Positions 24,260 through 37,200 of a stretch of 64,000 nt of DNA are shown piece by piece. How positions within the stretch are numbered: position 1 is the first letter of the stretch; every line of letters begins with the position of its first letter. Position numbers and translations under genes: made by a program. The notes under the pieces are model-generated. The model searched no databases. It saw only the letters and a list, made by a program, of their open reading frames with translations, and had not been told where the DNA came from. Source of the DNA: Schistosoma haematobium (Eukaryota; Platyhelminthes; Trematoda; Strigeidida; Schistosomatidae); the NCBI RefSeq assembly GCF_000699445.3, contig NC_067197.1:33277809-33341808 (forward strand). The letters are read 5' to 3'.

Positions 24260-24830
24260 CTGATTGGTCGCGACGTACCGGAAGCACATTGAGTGTTAGG
24301 CCAGCGGTTGGGTGAAAGGAGACACCCGTACGCTGTGGACTCATTGCTGGTGTGGCTGTTTTAGGACCTGCATCATACCCGGAATCTGGGAAAAGAGTTG
24401 TTAATTATACCAGAAAAGTACATATGTTAGAAGACCAAATAAGCAAGCTATATGATGTGGAGATTGCTGATGTCTATTCAAGTGATAAATCAGTTAGTAG
24501 ATGACAAGGAGGGCATAGAGATTGCGGAAAGAGGCACGCGCTTCGACAGTGGTCATTTTATAGTTCCGATACCGTGGAAAAAGTATCCAAATATGAAAGT
24601 GTGGAATTACGAAGTACCGAACAGTTTATTGCAGAGTTTGAAGCTTGGGCTGTTGGGGGATAACAGTCTGCACATCAGGTATACCAAAAGTATTGAAAGT
24701 AATTTTATCAATGGCTATGCAGGGAAGGTCCCGGAAATGCAGTTGCAGATAATTTATAGCCTCCGATGGTATTTACCTCATCATAAAGTGTTAAACCTGC
24801 CCTTGCCCGGTTGATACCAAAACAAAGTGA
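24260..24830 (+). pseudogene. BEL/Pao reverse transcriptase N-terminal fragment
   Basis: Begins LIGRDVPEAH (stop replacing the usual aromatic residue), then RFDSGHFIVPIPWK and later LRWYLPHHKVLN, the landmarks before the RT palm. It breaks off before the catalytic aspartates. Confidence 0.7.
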
Positions 24831-24972
24831 ATGGGTAAAATGATGGTTTTGAAATTCATTAATAATTTAAATGTACATTACTAACTAAACAAATATGATC
24901 ACCCAGCAATTCAACCAATAATTGTTCAATTAATCAAATCTAAATTACAATAAATAAGGAAGTTCATAAAGC

Positions 24973-27422
24973 ATGATAGAAAATTACCGTTCGCAACAAA
25001 TAAATAGTATTCTATCCTGTCTGGATAGATCACGCACAGATTCGTTCTAAAGATAATATTTGGTTGCTTTATAACACAGAGTGTTTCCAATTCTGGTAGT
25101 GCTTCAATTCACAATCAAAAATTCACACTTCCAGTCAATACAAGCAACACAATCAAAAGGAGGAACAGACCAATATGGCTGCCTCCAAGACTAAGTATCA
25201 AGTAAAACAACATAAATGCAGTTCAGGAAGAAACATGGGAACTCAGTTAATTTGTAAGAAAAATAAAAGCCATAATAAAATACAAATATTATTAACTCAA
25301 ATGGAATCAAAAAGACCAACAAAATGTAAAACTAAAAGAATCAATTGGAACAAACTGCAAGTGTATACATGGAGGAATTCACACACACAATACATTTAAA
25401 AATGAATCTTACAACCACATAATCTGACTAAACATTTACCGAGGTGGTGAGCAAGCACTACGTCAAACTATCAATAAACTTCAACAGAAGCTATGTAACA
25501 AACACAAGCATTCCGAAAATCGAAGTTCGACTGGATAAATGCTGCAAATGGCTGATGAATAACGACATCCGAAATCTTCGACAACGTGTATCATGTGCTC
25601 GAAAACCCATGTCTGACTGTCTCGTAGCGACAGCAACCGATGTTCGAATTTCGTGGAAAGTTCATTTTTAATAGAAATCAATCTATAATGTAAGCAACAA
25701 GTTCATGTATTATGTCGAAGACGCACTGGTTATTCACAGCTTGACAATGCTTTTGTTCGTATTAACTTCAAAACCGAAATATCTCGAACCTAGTCAAACA
25801 AGAAGTCAAGAATGAATACGTTCGAATACGTCTTTGGAAAACGGTTGGCATGTCGAGGAGTGTATGACTCTATTTAGATATTTGTTGTAGGACATAATAA
25901 TGACGAATTCCACCTGTAGTTCTTCGAGGACCACTGTCGGCCCCAAGTCAGAGTACAAGAGAAAGGTTAGGCGAGGAGTCAGCATCTTCACGACGTGGTA
26001 GACAACCCTGCTAAAAACCAGAATAAACAAATCAAACCCTCCAAGTTGAAGGAAAATATGGTGAACGACGATATTCTTTGGAAATTACGAGGCTGATGTC
26101 CGTTCCAGCAACTAGAGCAATTCATATAGGTACATGGAATGTCTGCACAAGGTGGGGAGACCGTAAGGAATAGTCAAATAGTTACATTGCTTCGAATCAC
26201 TATCTGACGATTGCGAAGATGAGATTGAAGCTAAAGAAACACTGGGGAAAAAACTAGAGAAACAGCAGAACAGAGGATCAGTACAGCCTTCCCACGAGAT
26301 ACTAACAAACTCGACGAATTCAAAATAGTTCTGAAGAGCAGGTTACAAGACTTCTAAATCCTGCTGAAAGAAGAAGAAACTACAATGGAGGACACCTGGA
26401 AATGGGTCAATGAAGCACTAACTTCAACGTGACAGGTGCTGGGACTCAAGAACCATCATCATAAGGAACGGATCTCCATGCAAACCCTAAATAACATTCA
26501 CGAAAGGAAGAACACGTAGATTGCAACTAACAACAGGCGAATAATAACAAAGGAAATCAGGGCTCAAGCTGAACACATTGAAGCAAACAAGCGAGTGAAG
26601 AAGAATATTAGAACTGACAAGCAGAAATACACGGGAGACCTAAGAACGACACTGGTAAAAGCTGAAGCAGAAAAAAATACGAGACAACTATATGACACGA
26701 CGAGGAAACTGATAGGGAAGTATGGCAAACCAGAAAGACCGGTCAAGGACAAACAAGGTAATTCATTCTCCGAGATTCAGAAACAGAGGAACAGATAGAT
26801 GGAATACTTCTTGGTACTCTTGAATAGGCCAGTTCCATTGAACTCACCGGATATCAAAAAAGCACCTACAGACCTTCCTATAGATGTCACTCCACCAATA
26901 ATATAACAAATAAGGATGATTATCAGACAAATCAAGAGTAGGAAAGCAGTAGGACCTGATAATATACCTGCTGAAACACTAAAGTCAGACATAGAAGTAA
27001 CTGCAAACATGCTCCACATTCTATCCGGGGAGATTCAGGAGGACGGATAAGTGCCGACGGACTGAAAAAGAGGACACCTCACCAAGACACCAATGAAAAT
27101 TTATCTGAGTTAATGTTAGAACTACAGAACCATCAGACTAATGTCAGTACCAGTAAAATTTTTCAATAGAATGTTGCTGAACGGGATGAAAGGCGCAGTA
27201 GATGCCCAACTTCGAGACCAACAGGCTGGATTCCGCAAGGATCGGTAGTGCACAGACCGAATTGCGACAATACATATCATCGTTGAGCAACAAGTTGAAT
27301 GAAACTCGTCACTATTATCAACGCCATTGACTATGAGAAGACGTTTGACAGTGTGGATCGGATGATATTATGAAACCACCTTTGACACTAAGGTCTACCT
27401 TGGAAGGTGGTTAACATCATCC
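24973..27422 (+). repeat. 2,450-bp duplicated block, copy 1
   Basis: Nearly identical to the reverse complement of 44,744-47,193, with equal length. It covers unassigned sequence (25.0-26.0 kb) and the front of the RTE LINE. The internal stop codons I compared are shared, so the two arose by DNA duplication, not by two insertions of a live element. Confidence 0.88.
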
Positions 27423-28400
27423 GGAATTCATACGACAGACTACAGCGCAAAGTGGTGGATGAAGGACAGCTGACAGACGCATTTCAAGTAGGGACCGGAG
27501 TCAGAGAAGACTGCTTACTCTCTACTTCTCTCTTTCTTTTGGTGGTTGACTAGATTATGGAGACCCCCACATCTCAAGGGAAGCACGAAATACAATTGAC
27601 AGATTAGATGCGTCTAGACGGCTCGGACTTCTTAGATTACCAAGACCTATCTCATACGCACGAAATAGTACAACAACAAGTGTAGCAGCAGCCTCTGCAT
27701 CAGTAAGCCTCAACAAACACAAGGGCAAAAGCAAGATCCTCAAATGCAACATGGATAACACGAACCCAATCACACTTGATGGAGAAACGCTGGAAGATTT
27801 GAAAACCTTCATGTACCTGGGTAGTATCATCGATGAACATGGAGGATCTGATGCGGACGTAAAGGCGAGGATTTGTAAAGCAAGAACAGCACTTCTACAA
27901 TTGAAGAACATATGGAACTCAGAACAACTGTCAACCAATATCAAAGTCAGAATCTTAAATAGAAATATCAAAACAGTCCTCTTGTACGGAGCTGAAACAT
28001 GGACAACTACCACAACCATCATCAAAAAGGTACAAATATTTATAAACGAATGTCCACTCAAGGTACTGAATGCTCGTTGGCCGAACATCATCAGCAACAG
28101 CCCACTGTAGGAGAGAACGTACCAAATTCCATTTGAAGAGAAAATCAGGAAAAGACACTGGAAGTGGATACGACGTACATTTTGGAAATCATTAGACTGC
28201 ATCACGAGCTAAGAGCTAACTTGGAATCCCGAATGGAAACGGAAAAGAGGAATGCCGAAGAGCACACTGGACAGAGGATTGCAAGCAAACATGAAAAGGG
28301 TGAACAGCAACTGTAAAGTATTGCCCAAGACAGAGTTGGATGTAGAATGCTGGTAGCGGCCTATGCTCCTTCATGAGGGGTAATTGACGTAAGTATGGCT
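26090..28400 (+). mobile_element. degenerate RTE-clade LINE (SR2/SR3/Perere-3-like)
   Basis: Opens with the endonuclease start IHIGTWNVCT but loses most of that domain. It continues with the RT fingers (IKSRKAVGPDNIPAE) and the C-terminal block TFMYLGSIIDEHGGSDADVK, LLYGAETWTTTT and KVQIFINECPL, strings typical of schistosome RTE elements. Many stops. The last 1 kb (27,423-28,400) is absent from the inverted copy. Confidence 0.82.
27751..28110 (+). pseudogene. RTE reverse transcriptase C-terminal fragment
   Basis: A 119-residue open segment with GSIIDEHGGSDADVKARICK and LLYGAETWTTT, the region after the RT palm in SR2/Perere-3-like elements. An open relic of a dead element. Confidence 0.75.
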
Positions 28401-30960
28401 AAAATGGTGAACCTATTGGTGATCCGCCGCAGATTTTTGACTGAGCACTTTCAGCTGGGGTGTATCCAGCGAAACTACTGAGTTAAGTATCACTGTCGAA
28501 TACGCAGAGGACTATTAGTTTGGAGAATTTAATTATCACACTGTTATGACTTGACTTAAACATCCTGATTTGTCTTTGGCAGTTTCGGTCAATTTGTTCA
28601 AAAGATGAAAGGTTTGTGAAAAGTTGCCATTTAAAAACTGAAGTACAATAAGGCCATTGCATCAAAAATCCATTGTTTGTTGTAGTCACAAAATCTAATA
28701 ATAAATTATTGAATTTAACTAAGAACTGTAATTTTTGCTGTGTCTTGTAGACGAGTTACTTCGTTAGTATTGTGGTAAGACATATAATTTCTCATTGGCT
28801 TCCGATAACGCGGCACTCAAATGTTCAGCTGGACAGACATATGACGCGGCAAAATATAACCACCATAGATTTATAGTTAGTTGTCAGATAGTAACAAACT
28901 TGGACATCATGAACAAATTTTCATCGATATCAGACCGGTTAATAATACTAAACTATTCTGATTGATGCTGTGTTGCTTAGGGTTGCATCAGTGATAGTAG
29001 AATTACGTAGATGAAAAGTGATTTTTGGAGAAAAAATCCGTACGGTAAATAATGAAATGATTTTAGAGATCAATATTCAAATGTCACGAATTTATCTGAG
29101 ACTGACGTTAAGCCAGAATATTTAACATTTTCAACCATATTGTCAATCACGCTGAAAAAAAGACGGGTAAACTGTGTCAACCATAATATCAATTTCGGTA
29201 GCTAATTTCATGAACGGATAACATTCCTCAGTATGACTACTCCTAGCCCTCTGACTACTTTGGTGATGAAGTCTCAAATTTAAGTGAACACTTCGAGTGG
29301 CAGTATGAACCCTACATAGCCACTGCACTCTTTCCCATCTCACAATACTTGTGATCAGAAATATACAGCCTACCCACGTTCCCTACTTATATATACCATA
29401 TTATACGACTATAGGGTAGTAAAGAGTCTATCGCCGCTCTGCAAATTCCGGTTTTAGTGGGTAGATATCCTGTCTAAGATAAAACTGGGCGAACTCCAAC
29501 TAGACTTTCACAATTTATATCGAGATCTCGTCTGAGCTGGCGGATGTTACAAGCTAGTCTAAGCGACCACCACCCGCAAGGGCATCATTTCATATAACCA
29601 CTTCAGAAGTTACGAGGTGGCATTTTGGATTCAGAGCAAGAGAATCATACCAAAAACATTTTCGCATCATTAATAAGTGCTTCTAATAGAGCGTGCTTCC
29701 CACTAGATCTATCCTCCCACTGGTTGTAACACACAGACAATCAATAACTTATCCACAACCAATTAACACTCATAAATATACATGGATTCTTAACACTTAC
29801 GCATACTCACTTGTTTTCCTGTGTGCTTGCGGATTTTAACAATCCTCAAAAATAAACTTTCTTTATAACTGGTGTCCAGGCTTTTAAATAATATCCAGTA
29901 AATCCATAATTCTACTAGGAGATTTAGCCTGCGTCAAATACTCAGTTAACGGGATACTATTTATTGGAGCAAGATATAGAGGAAATTAGCCTCTATGATT
30001 TCCTTTCAGATACTGGGGTGAGTTTCCAGGATGGAGAATCACTAAGAATCTAGATGCAGAGACGCCTGCGGTCATAGAAATAGAACAGTGCTTACAGTAG
30101 TTAGCCATAAATAGACCTACTTAGTAGTGTTTGACTGAAGAACCGTCACACTGCTCGTTGTATCGAAAGTCGTTCACGGAACAAAGTTTTGCCTGTGGAA
30201 TAGGTGTAGCCTTGCTAAACATAACTGATAACTTGACCGCAAGCATGGAAATTATTTCGTTGGACAGAACTAAATCATACATCCTAAAACGAAAAACTAA
30301 GAATTCTCCAGACGGTTTGAAAAAGCCTTCAACATGGAGATTTTGAGTATTACGTAGTCACATTCCTATAATAAAGCAGCAAGTAGTCTTAAAACTTTTG
30401 TTTTACAGTACATTTCAAAATACTTTTCAGTGTGATCTTCCGTAATACCTAATGAGATTCGCTCAACTAATTACAAAAGGGGTCAATTTCGAAATGGTTA
30501 ATTTATGTACGAAAGAGAGGTTGGAAAGTTGATATATTCGGTCAGTTCTTACCAAACAACGCAGTCATACTGAAAAAATGCTTTCGAAATTGATGACAAG
30601 CAGAAAGCTTGATAATCCGAAAATTAAGACGAACTTAACTATGCCGCATGACAAAAATAGGAAAAGAAAAATCGTTTGTAATCATAGTGAAAACTTTTAC
30701 TTCAGAATATGAGGCCAAACCTTTATTTCGGAGATAAGTCATTATGAACAAATTAAAAGCGTTGGAAATAAGGTAGTACATCCATTTGAAATTTTTAGTT
30801 ATCTATGTAAATACACTGGATTGATTTACTTGCTAAAGTAGCAAGTAATTTTAGGACGAAAAGCACTCAACGACGCCGCCAAATAGATACAACTTTGAAT
30901 GATTAGATGGAAGCACAGAGAAAAGTGAATTGCATATTACACATGCATAAATACATAAAA
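28400..30960. other. intergenic, 3' of SUCLG2-type gene
   Basis: No gene seen. A segment near 29.50-29.64 kb (AAGCTAGTCTAAGCGACCACC) resembles a segment near 58.74 kb, so it is probably part of a dispersed repeat. Otherwise AT-rich. Confidence 0.4.
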
Positions 30961-31241
30961 CTAAGAAACTGAATCACAGGTTAAGGAGTTACCACGTATA
31001 CACGCTGCTTTCCAAACTGCAATTGACGCCGCTTCTTCCAAGCTATTGACGGCAATCAACTCCAAACCGCTGTTAGAAATAAGGGATTGAGCTTCGACAG
31101 CATTGTTACCCTGAAGCCTAACAACAACCGGTATATTAACGATACCATTCTTTAGAGCTGATATAAGACCTTCAGCAATTATTTTGCAGTTAACGATCCC
31201 ACCAAATATATTCACCAGAATGCAATCAATTCGAGAGTCTC
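30961..31241 (-). CDS. SUCLG2: SUCLG2 exon 6, C-terminal
   Basis: After acceptor CCCTCTGTAG, phase 1, to the TAG at 30961-30963. Contains CILVNIFGGIVNCKIIAEGL and IPVVVRLQGNNAVEAQ. Confidence 0.93.
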
Positions 31242-34200
31242 CTACAGAGGGGGAAATCGGATGAAAAATTCACTACAGTAGAAAACAATTTGACATAAAA
31301 TCTGAACTCGACCTGTTTTTTTTTAAAGTACATTAGATTAACTGAACAAACCCTAAATAACAGAATTTTATTGACCAACTCTATTAGGCATGTAAACTTA
31401 AAATGAAGAATTCCAATATAATTCATGGAGGAACATTTGTCTAAATATTAGGAAACATTAGATACAAAAAACTCAAAGAAATCTACGTACTTCAAGTTGC
31501 AAAACATCCAGATAATGACTATGCATATAAAAGAAAACCTAAGTAAACGGTGTGATCTGACGAATCTATAGGAATGAAGTGGTAGGAAGTGTCATAAACA
31601 ATCGAAGCAAAAAATGTTGTGGTTAGCACCGATAATTGGTGTTTACTAAATAACGTGTAAAACGAAACAAGTAGTGAAAAAGTACGACAATCAATAGAAG
31701 AGAACGATGTCAGTTAATCACATAGAATGTTAAAATAAGAAGATAAGATAATGGTTACAACAAGTCCATAAATTGTTTTGCACACTATAAGTTTATATAT
31801 GAATAGCAAGTATTATAACTTTATACGAATATTCGTCAATATTAGGACTAATAGTCCGACAAAAATTGGGCGCCGAGTATGGAGAAGTCATTATATGTGA
31901 AAATCATATTTGAAATAATCTTAGCGATTGAAATTTAAGTAATTCCAACGCTTAGTACAGAAAAATTGTCTGGACTTCCTCAGGATAGTCAGAACTTTAA
32001 ATACAAAAAATTAAAGGTGTATACCTTAGAAGACTAAAAAATCGTTGATCTTTACATTTACAACAGAAGTCAGTTATTGTTCAAAGTATTTGAAAGTATA
32101 ATTTTCATCCACATTTTTCTTGTCCTAAAATACTTGTACGAGACAAAATATTTTTATGATTTATATATCAAATGCCACACTGAAGTTAAAATTGGCAACA
32201 ACCTGTCATCTATTTCGAAAAATAAAAACAAAGGATATCAACGGGATTTTAACAATAACATGTCCGAACCACATTCCAACATATAATCTCATCAACTAAG
32301 ATATGCCAATGGACGTCATGAGCTTGTAAAACAATTTGCTATCTGTTATAGGGATTTTAATGATAATTTATCAAGACGTAGGGGAATATACTTCATAAGT
32401 TTTAAAAATAAACACTTAAGAAGTCCTGAATCAAAGATTGTTATGCATATGTCATGAAAATAAAGGTTGATAGTACGTCTAAACTACAAGATTAAAGAGA
32501 GCAAATAAGTAAAACTTGTGTTATGGTCCATTAAAGTAGCATAACTCTTACTGAAGCATCTACATTGCACTACTTAATTGATAGTACCAGAGTAACAATC
32601 GTCCATAAATGAGATTAATAAAAAGAACAAAATGAAGTACCGGCAATTTACTTACTGGCAAGTATGTGGAATGCTTTTTCAACTTGAGACATGGTGACAC
32701 TTCCCCCCAGATCAAGAAAATTAGCAGGTTTACCATGATGATAATGAATCAAATCCATAGTAGCCATAGCCAATCCAGCTCCATTTACAATACAACCAAT
32801 ATTCCCATCGTCTAAACCAATATAGTTTAGACCATTGTGTGTAGCATCAGCTTCTAAGGCTGCTGCACTCTTCGGACCAGAAGCAGCCACTTCAACAGCT
32901 TCAACTTCCAAGGCCATTTTATGAACTTCTGGTTGACGGTATATTGCATTCTGGTCGAAAGCTAATTTAGCATCAAAACATACAATCTGACCATCCTTTG
33001 TCTCACCAAAAGGATTAACTTCAACCTGTTAAAAACACAGAGAACTTGTAGAACAAAAAGTTCCATCTAGACTAGTTTGACAGTTCCTAAATAATTTGAA
33101 AACACTTTTCCATGAAATGAATTTTTATTAATCTAGAACAGTCGTAAAAATGAGTAACGGTTTGAAAACCTACTCATTAGCTCAAAACAACTAAAGCTAA
33201 ACAGAAGAATATCAACTGGATTGCTGTTAAGATCACATTATTTGGTTTATAAAATGCAAACAGTGTAGATCACTATTAAATTAAGTTAGTTATCACTAAC
33301 CATTTAAATAGTCTGCAAATTCGAGTTTCTTCAAAAATATTTCTCAGAATATGAAATAACAAAATTGTGTGGTGAATAGTTAGGATACTAAGTTATAGCA
33401 CCACAAGTCGTTCAACACTAAATTAAACAAATGACCTAACTCTTAAACTGATGGGCAATTTGCCAAACATTTATAGTATAAGGATTATATAGTTAAACCG
33501 TTATTAATATGATAAAAGGTAGCTTGGTTTATTTTATTTTATTTTGAATGAGTTACCTTGTCCTAGTTCTGAACACCTAGGGCATGAACAGTTTTGTATT
33601 AACAGAGAACTGGATTCACGGACTTAACGTCTTATGATGAGCATACCTGCGTTCTAGTCAATAGGTCTACATTCTATTATCTGAGCTGATATATAACATC
33701 GCGAATAACATCTAATATGATAGCTGAACATTTTCATTTTAGGACTACAGATCGTGACACAAAATTCATGTTGTAACCATAAGCAAAAGATCAGTAGGCA
33801 CCAGTGGTTTTTGGAGAACAGATCTGACAAGTTGTCAAAAGACTAAATACGATTAACTAGTTTGAGTGTATACTAAAAGATTGGTCAGCCAGTTTTTAGT
33901 CTATCGGTACATCAAGACGTTTATCTCTATATGACTAACCTGAACACAATCTAAAGCTGTGAACATCTTGTAGAGTTTTTGAATTTGTTTGCAGGTTTGT
34001 TCATACAATTGAGTATGTGGATTGAACCCCAGAGCCGTGGCGAATCTTGATGCTTGGTCCTCTACAAAATAGAAAGATTAATTGATTGGTTAAAAAGTGG
34101 ACAGTGATAGTATATATAATGTCTCCTAAAATTCTTGCTAGGTACATTAATTTCACAGTACTCAAAATAGGCATCTGACTGATAGGAAATACAATTCCAT

Positions 34201-37200
34201 GAGATCTGTACTTACCTCTAGTAAACATATTGACCACACACTTTATAATATATATATAACACTCGATAACTCAAAAATACACATAAACATAAGTAGAAAT
34301 CTGTTCACTTTTGAAATAACACTTATGATAACATGAAATTTTACTTGAATAGTGAAGTAGACGAACTGTGAAGTTTGACTAGCAAATGAGCGAAAAAAGT
34401 TGATAAGAACAATTTTGAAAATAACTGATTATAAATATTTATTACTGATAATTCCAATAAACTAACATTAAAAAGAAGCTATTGGCTTCATCGAGTTGCA
34501 GTTTCATATCATTAAAATGAAAATGTTTGTATGTTGCTTAAGAATATTCCACAAATATTAGTTGGATATTTTAGTGGATATATAAGAAGAAAAGTAATTT
34601 TTATATACTAACCAGTTACTCCGACAGTTATATCAATAGGTTCTTTGATAATCTCAGATGGACAACGTTTAGCTAATTCTTCAATATCCATCCCACCTTG
34701 GCTACATGCTACCATGATTGGGGAGTTAGATGTTCGATCCATTAAAATAGCAAAATATGTTTCGCGGTGAATATCAAGCGCCTCTGCTACCATGACCTGG
34801 AGAAATTCATAATAACATACTTGAGAAAAAAAACTGCTAAGATAACTTATAAATAAGAAGGGATTTACTTGGGTTATAATAATAAATGAATATACTGATT
34901 CTTTTCATATTTATAATGAACCTTCATAATCAATCTTTATATATTAAGAGACTTCTGGCATTTATGTTTTGTAGTGACAAAAACTGATTGTGGTTGATAG
35001 AGGTTGGTAGATGATATGAGGCTAACAAAATTATTTGAATCACATAAAAATACTAAAAGGACGATTTTGAGTTTAGATAAAGAATTTAATGGCAGACATG
35101 TTAATTAAAGATTAGAGATCTATCATCATCGACTGAGATGGCTGGGCCACGTGTTGCGTATGCCTGAACACCGATTACCACGACGTGCAGTGCTAACCGG
35201 TGTTGGAGATGGTTGGAAGAAAGTTAGGGGCTCCAAACCAAAACGGGGCATCAGTGCTTGAAGCCACTAACTTCTGGTTTGAGCTATGTTGGTAGATGCA
35301 GGATACTTGGTTGGGGCTCGCGAGACTATCGTAAGCAATGGTTGGAGACTGGGTGACATGGTTCAGAATCGATCACAATGGCCAAGTTGTATACGCTCTC
35401 TTTTTCCCCCTAAACTACGAGATTAAAGTCGTTTTATATCTTTCTTTCTACGAACTAAATTTTTCTTCCTGTACTATATCCTTATATGCAATCTTTCTCT
35501 CATATATTACCACCATTGAATTAACTACTTCTATGAATTCGGTGTTAATTATGCTGTGCTAATGCGGTATGGCAACTTGGACCGATGCATATACGTGCCT
35601 GGTCCTACGTTGTAGCTGACTGACTGTTAATGATAGTCAAATTATGTTTTTATAGTTCTTAAATATATTAGCGAGCTACCTGGAACTTTTATACTGACCG
35701 AAATAAAAATTGACTGCTGAAATGGATAAAAAATAATCAGTCAACGAAGGGCTGTGGAGTTTATCAACGTTGTGAGGAAATGTATGACACCAGTGAATTC
35801 CGGCAGAAAATCTAGTGAGCAAGAACAAAGCCTGATATTCATGTAATTTCACTGACAGATAGGTCAGATGAAAAACTCATCATATACTCGATTAATTTCA
35901 AACGATATATAATCAAAATCCCTTCCGTACTAAAATTTCGTGTTATTTACTAAACATAAAATTTATTTCGTTCAGTCATGTCAAACACCGATATCAGTTC
36001 ATATAGAGCTTTGAGGCAATAATTAAGTTACACGAGCATGATCTGTTGATCAAGGGGTATCATAATACATCATCTACCAACCACTGCCTAATTTATAACT
36101 TTAACAAAAATATGGTCCTAAAACATATGACGCTTTCATCCATGAGAGTAAAATAAAGATGAAAATCGCTTATATAAGAGGGGTGGAAATACCTATACCA
36201 TCAACTGATGTAATCGACGTTAAAATTTGTTGTATCATGAAGAAAAATTAGGCTGGATTTAAGTTAGCCTTACGGTAATTAATAATTACGAACAATCAAG
36301 ATTGTTCCAATACAATCAAATCAATTCAGAACTCGAGGAGACAACAAGTACCATAAATAAATCGTCAACAATAAAAAACGATAGAATTCAAAAAGAAGGC
36401 ATTATTGCAGAAGAAAAATTGATATTCAACTGAAATAATTCAAAGTTCAACAACTTTACAGACAGTAAATAAGCAAGACGTTCAGGCAGATAGATTATAA
36501 AACTAACGGTCGCAACCAGCCAGAAAATACCAAAGGTCACACAAAAGTATGAGTACAAAATCAACTGTACTCTGATAATCATCACGAGCAAAAACTAACA
36601 CTTAATCAAAAGACTGATAACGTGAGGCCTTATCAGCATAATCTACCAAAATACTCCATGAAAATTTCCATGATTGAAAAAAGTTTTAAAACTTCGTCTA
36701 AGAAATGCTAACTTATTCCGATAAAAGTGTAGAACAATCTGTAATAGAAGTTTTAGCCCACGCAAAGGTGAAGTGACTCTGAACACTACAGATCCATTCA
36801 CTGTAAGACTAGGAATGCTTGCAAAGCTTTGATAGGTAAATCTAGACATTCATGTGTAAGACAATTGGTTAGGGTATATGATAATGGTCCGAAAAGGTTA
36901 TCTTCATATATGAAGAGGTGAACTGGGAAGAGATGGAATTCCGCCAACTTTTTTACAACAAATTAGTTGGTATTGACAAGAAATGATGTTGCGAAACCTG
37001 AAGCTTTATCAGAATGTTTCAGAAGAGTGTTTTCTCCCGACGGAAGCGAAAGTCCAACAATTAATCGTGGCGAAGACAGTTGGTTAATGGATTGTTGCAC
37101 TTATTGAGAAGGGAAGTATCTTACTAATAATTCAACATATCAAACCATATACGTTCAGTGCTACTGATAGTATTCATCCAAGGATTATGAAGGCTTTGGG

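Larger units (their letters stand above)
22345..24830 (+). mobile_element. degenerate BEL/Pao LTR retrotransposon, internal part
   Basis: In order: a gag-like region (22.35-23.05 kb), a Cys/His-rich region (23.1-23.46 kb), a DSGS aspartic-protease region (23.46-23.77 kb), an insertion, and the N-terminal part of reverse transcriptase (24.26-24.82 kb). This order and the motifs are those of BEL/Pao elements. Several stops and frameshifts break it. The catalytic RT, RNase H, integrase and both LTRs are not visible, so it is a dead remnant. Confidence 0.8.

Noticed and set aside
25175..25671. Two plus-strand frames in front of the RTE LINE
   Set aside because: Basic, Lys/Asn-rich or unremarkable sequence duplicated with the block; no ORF1 motif recognised, so not called as genes.
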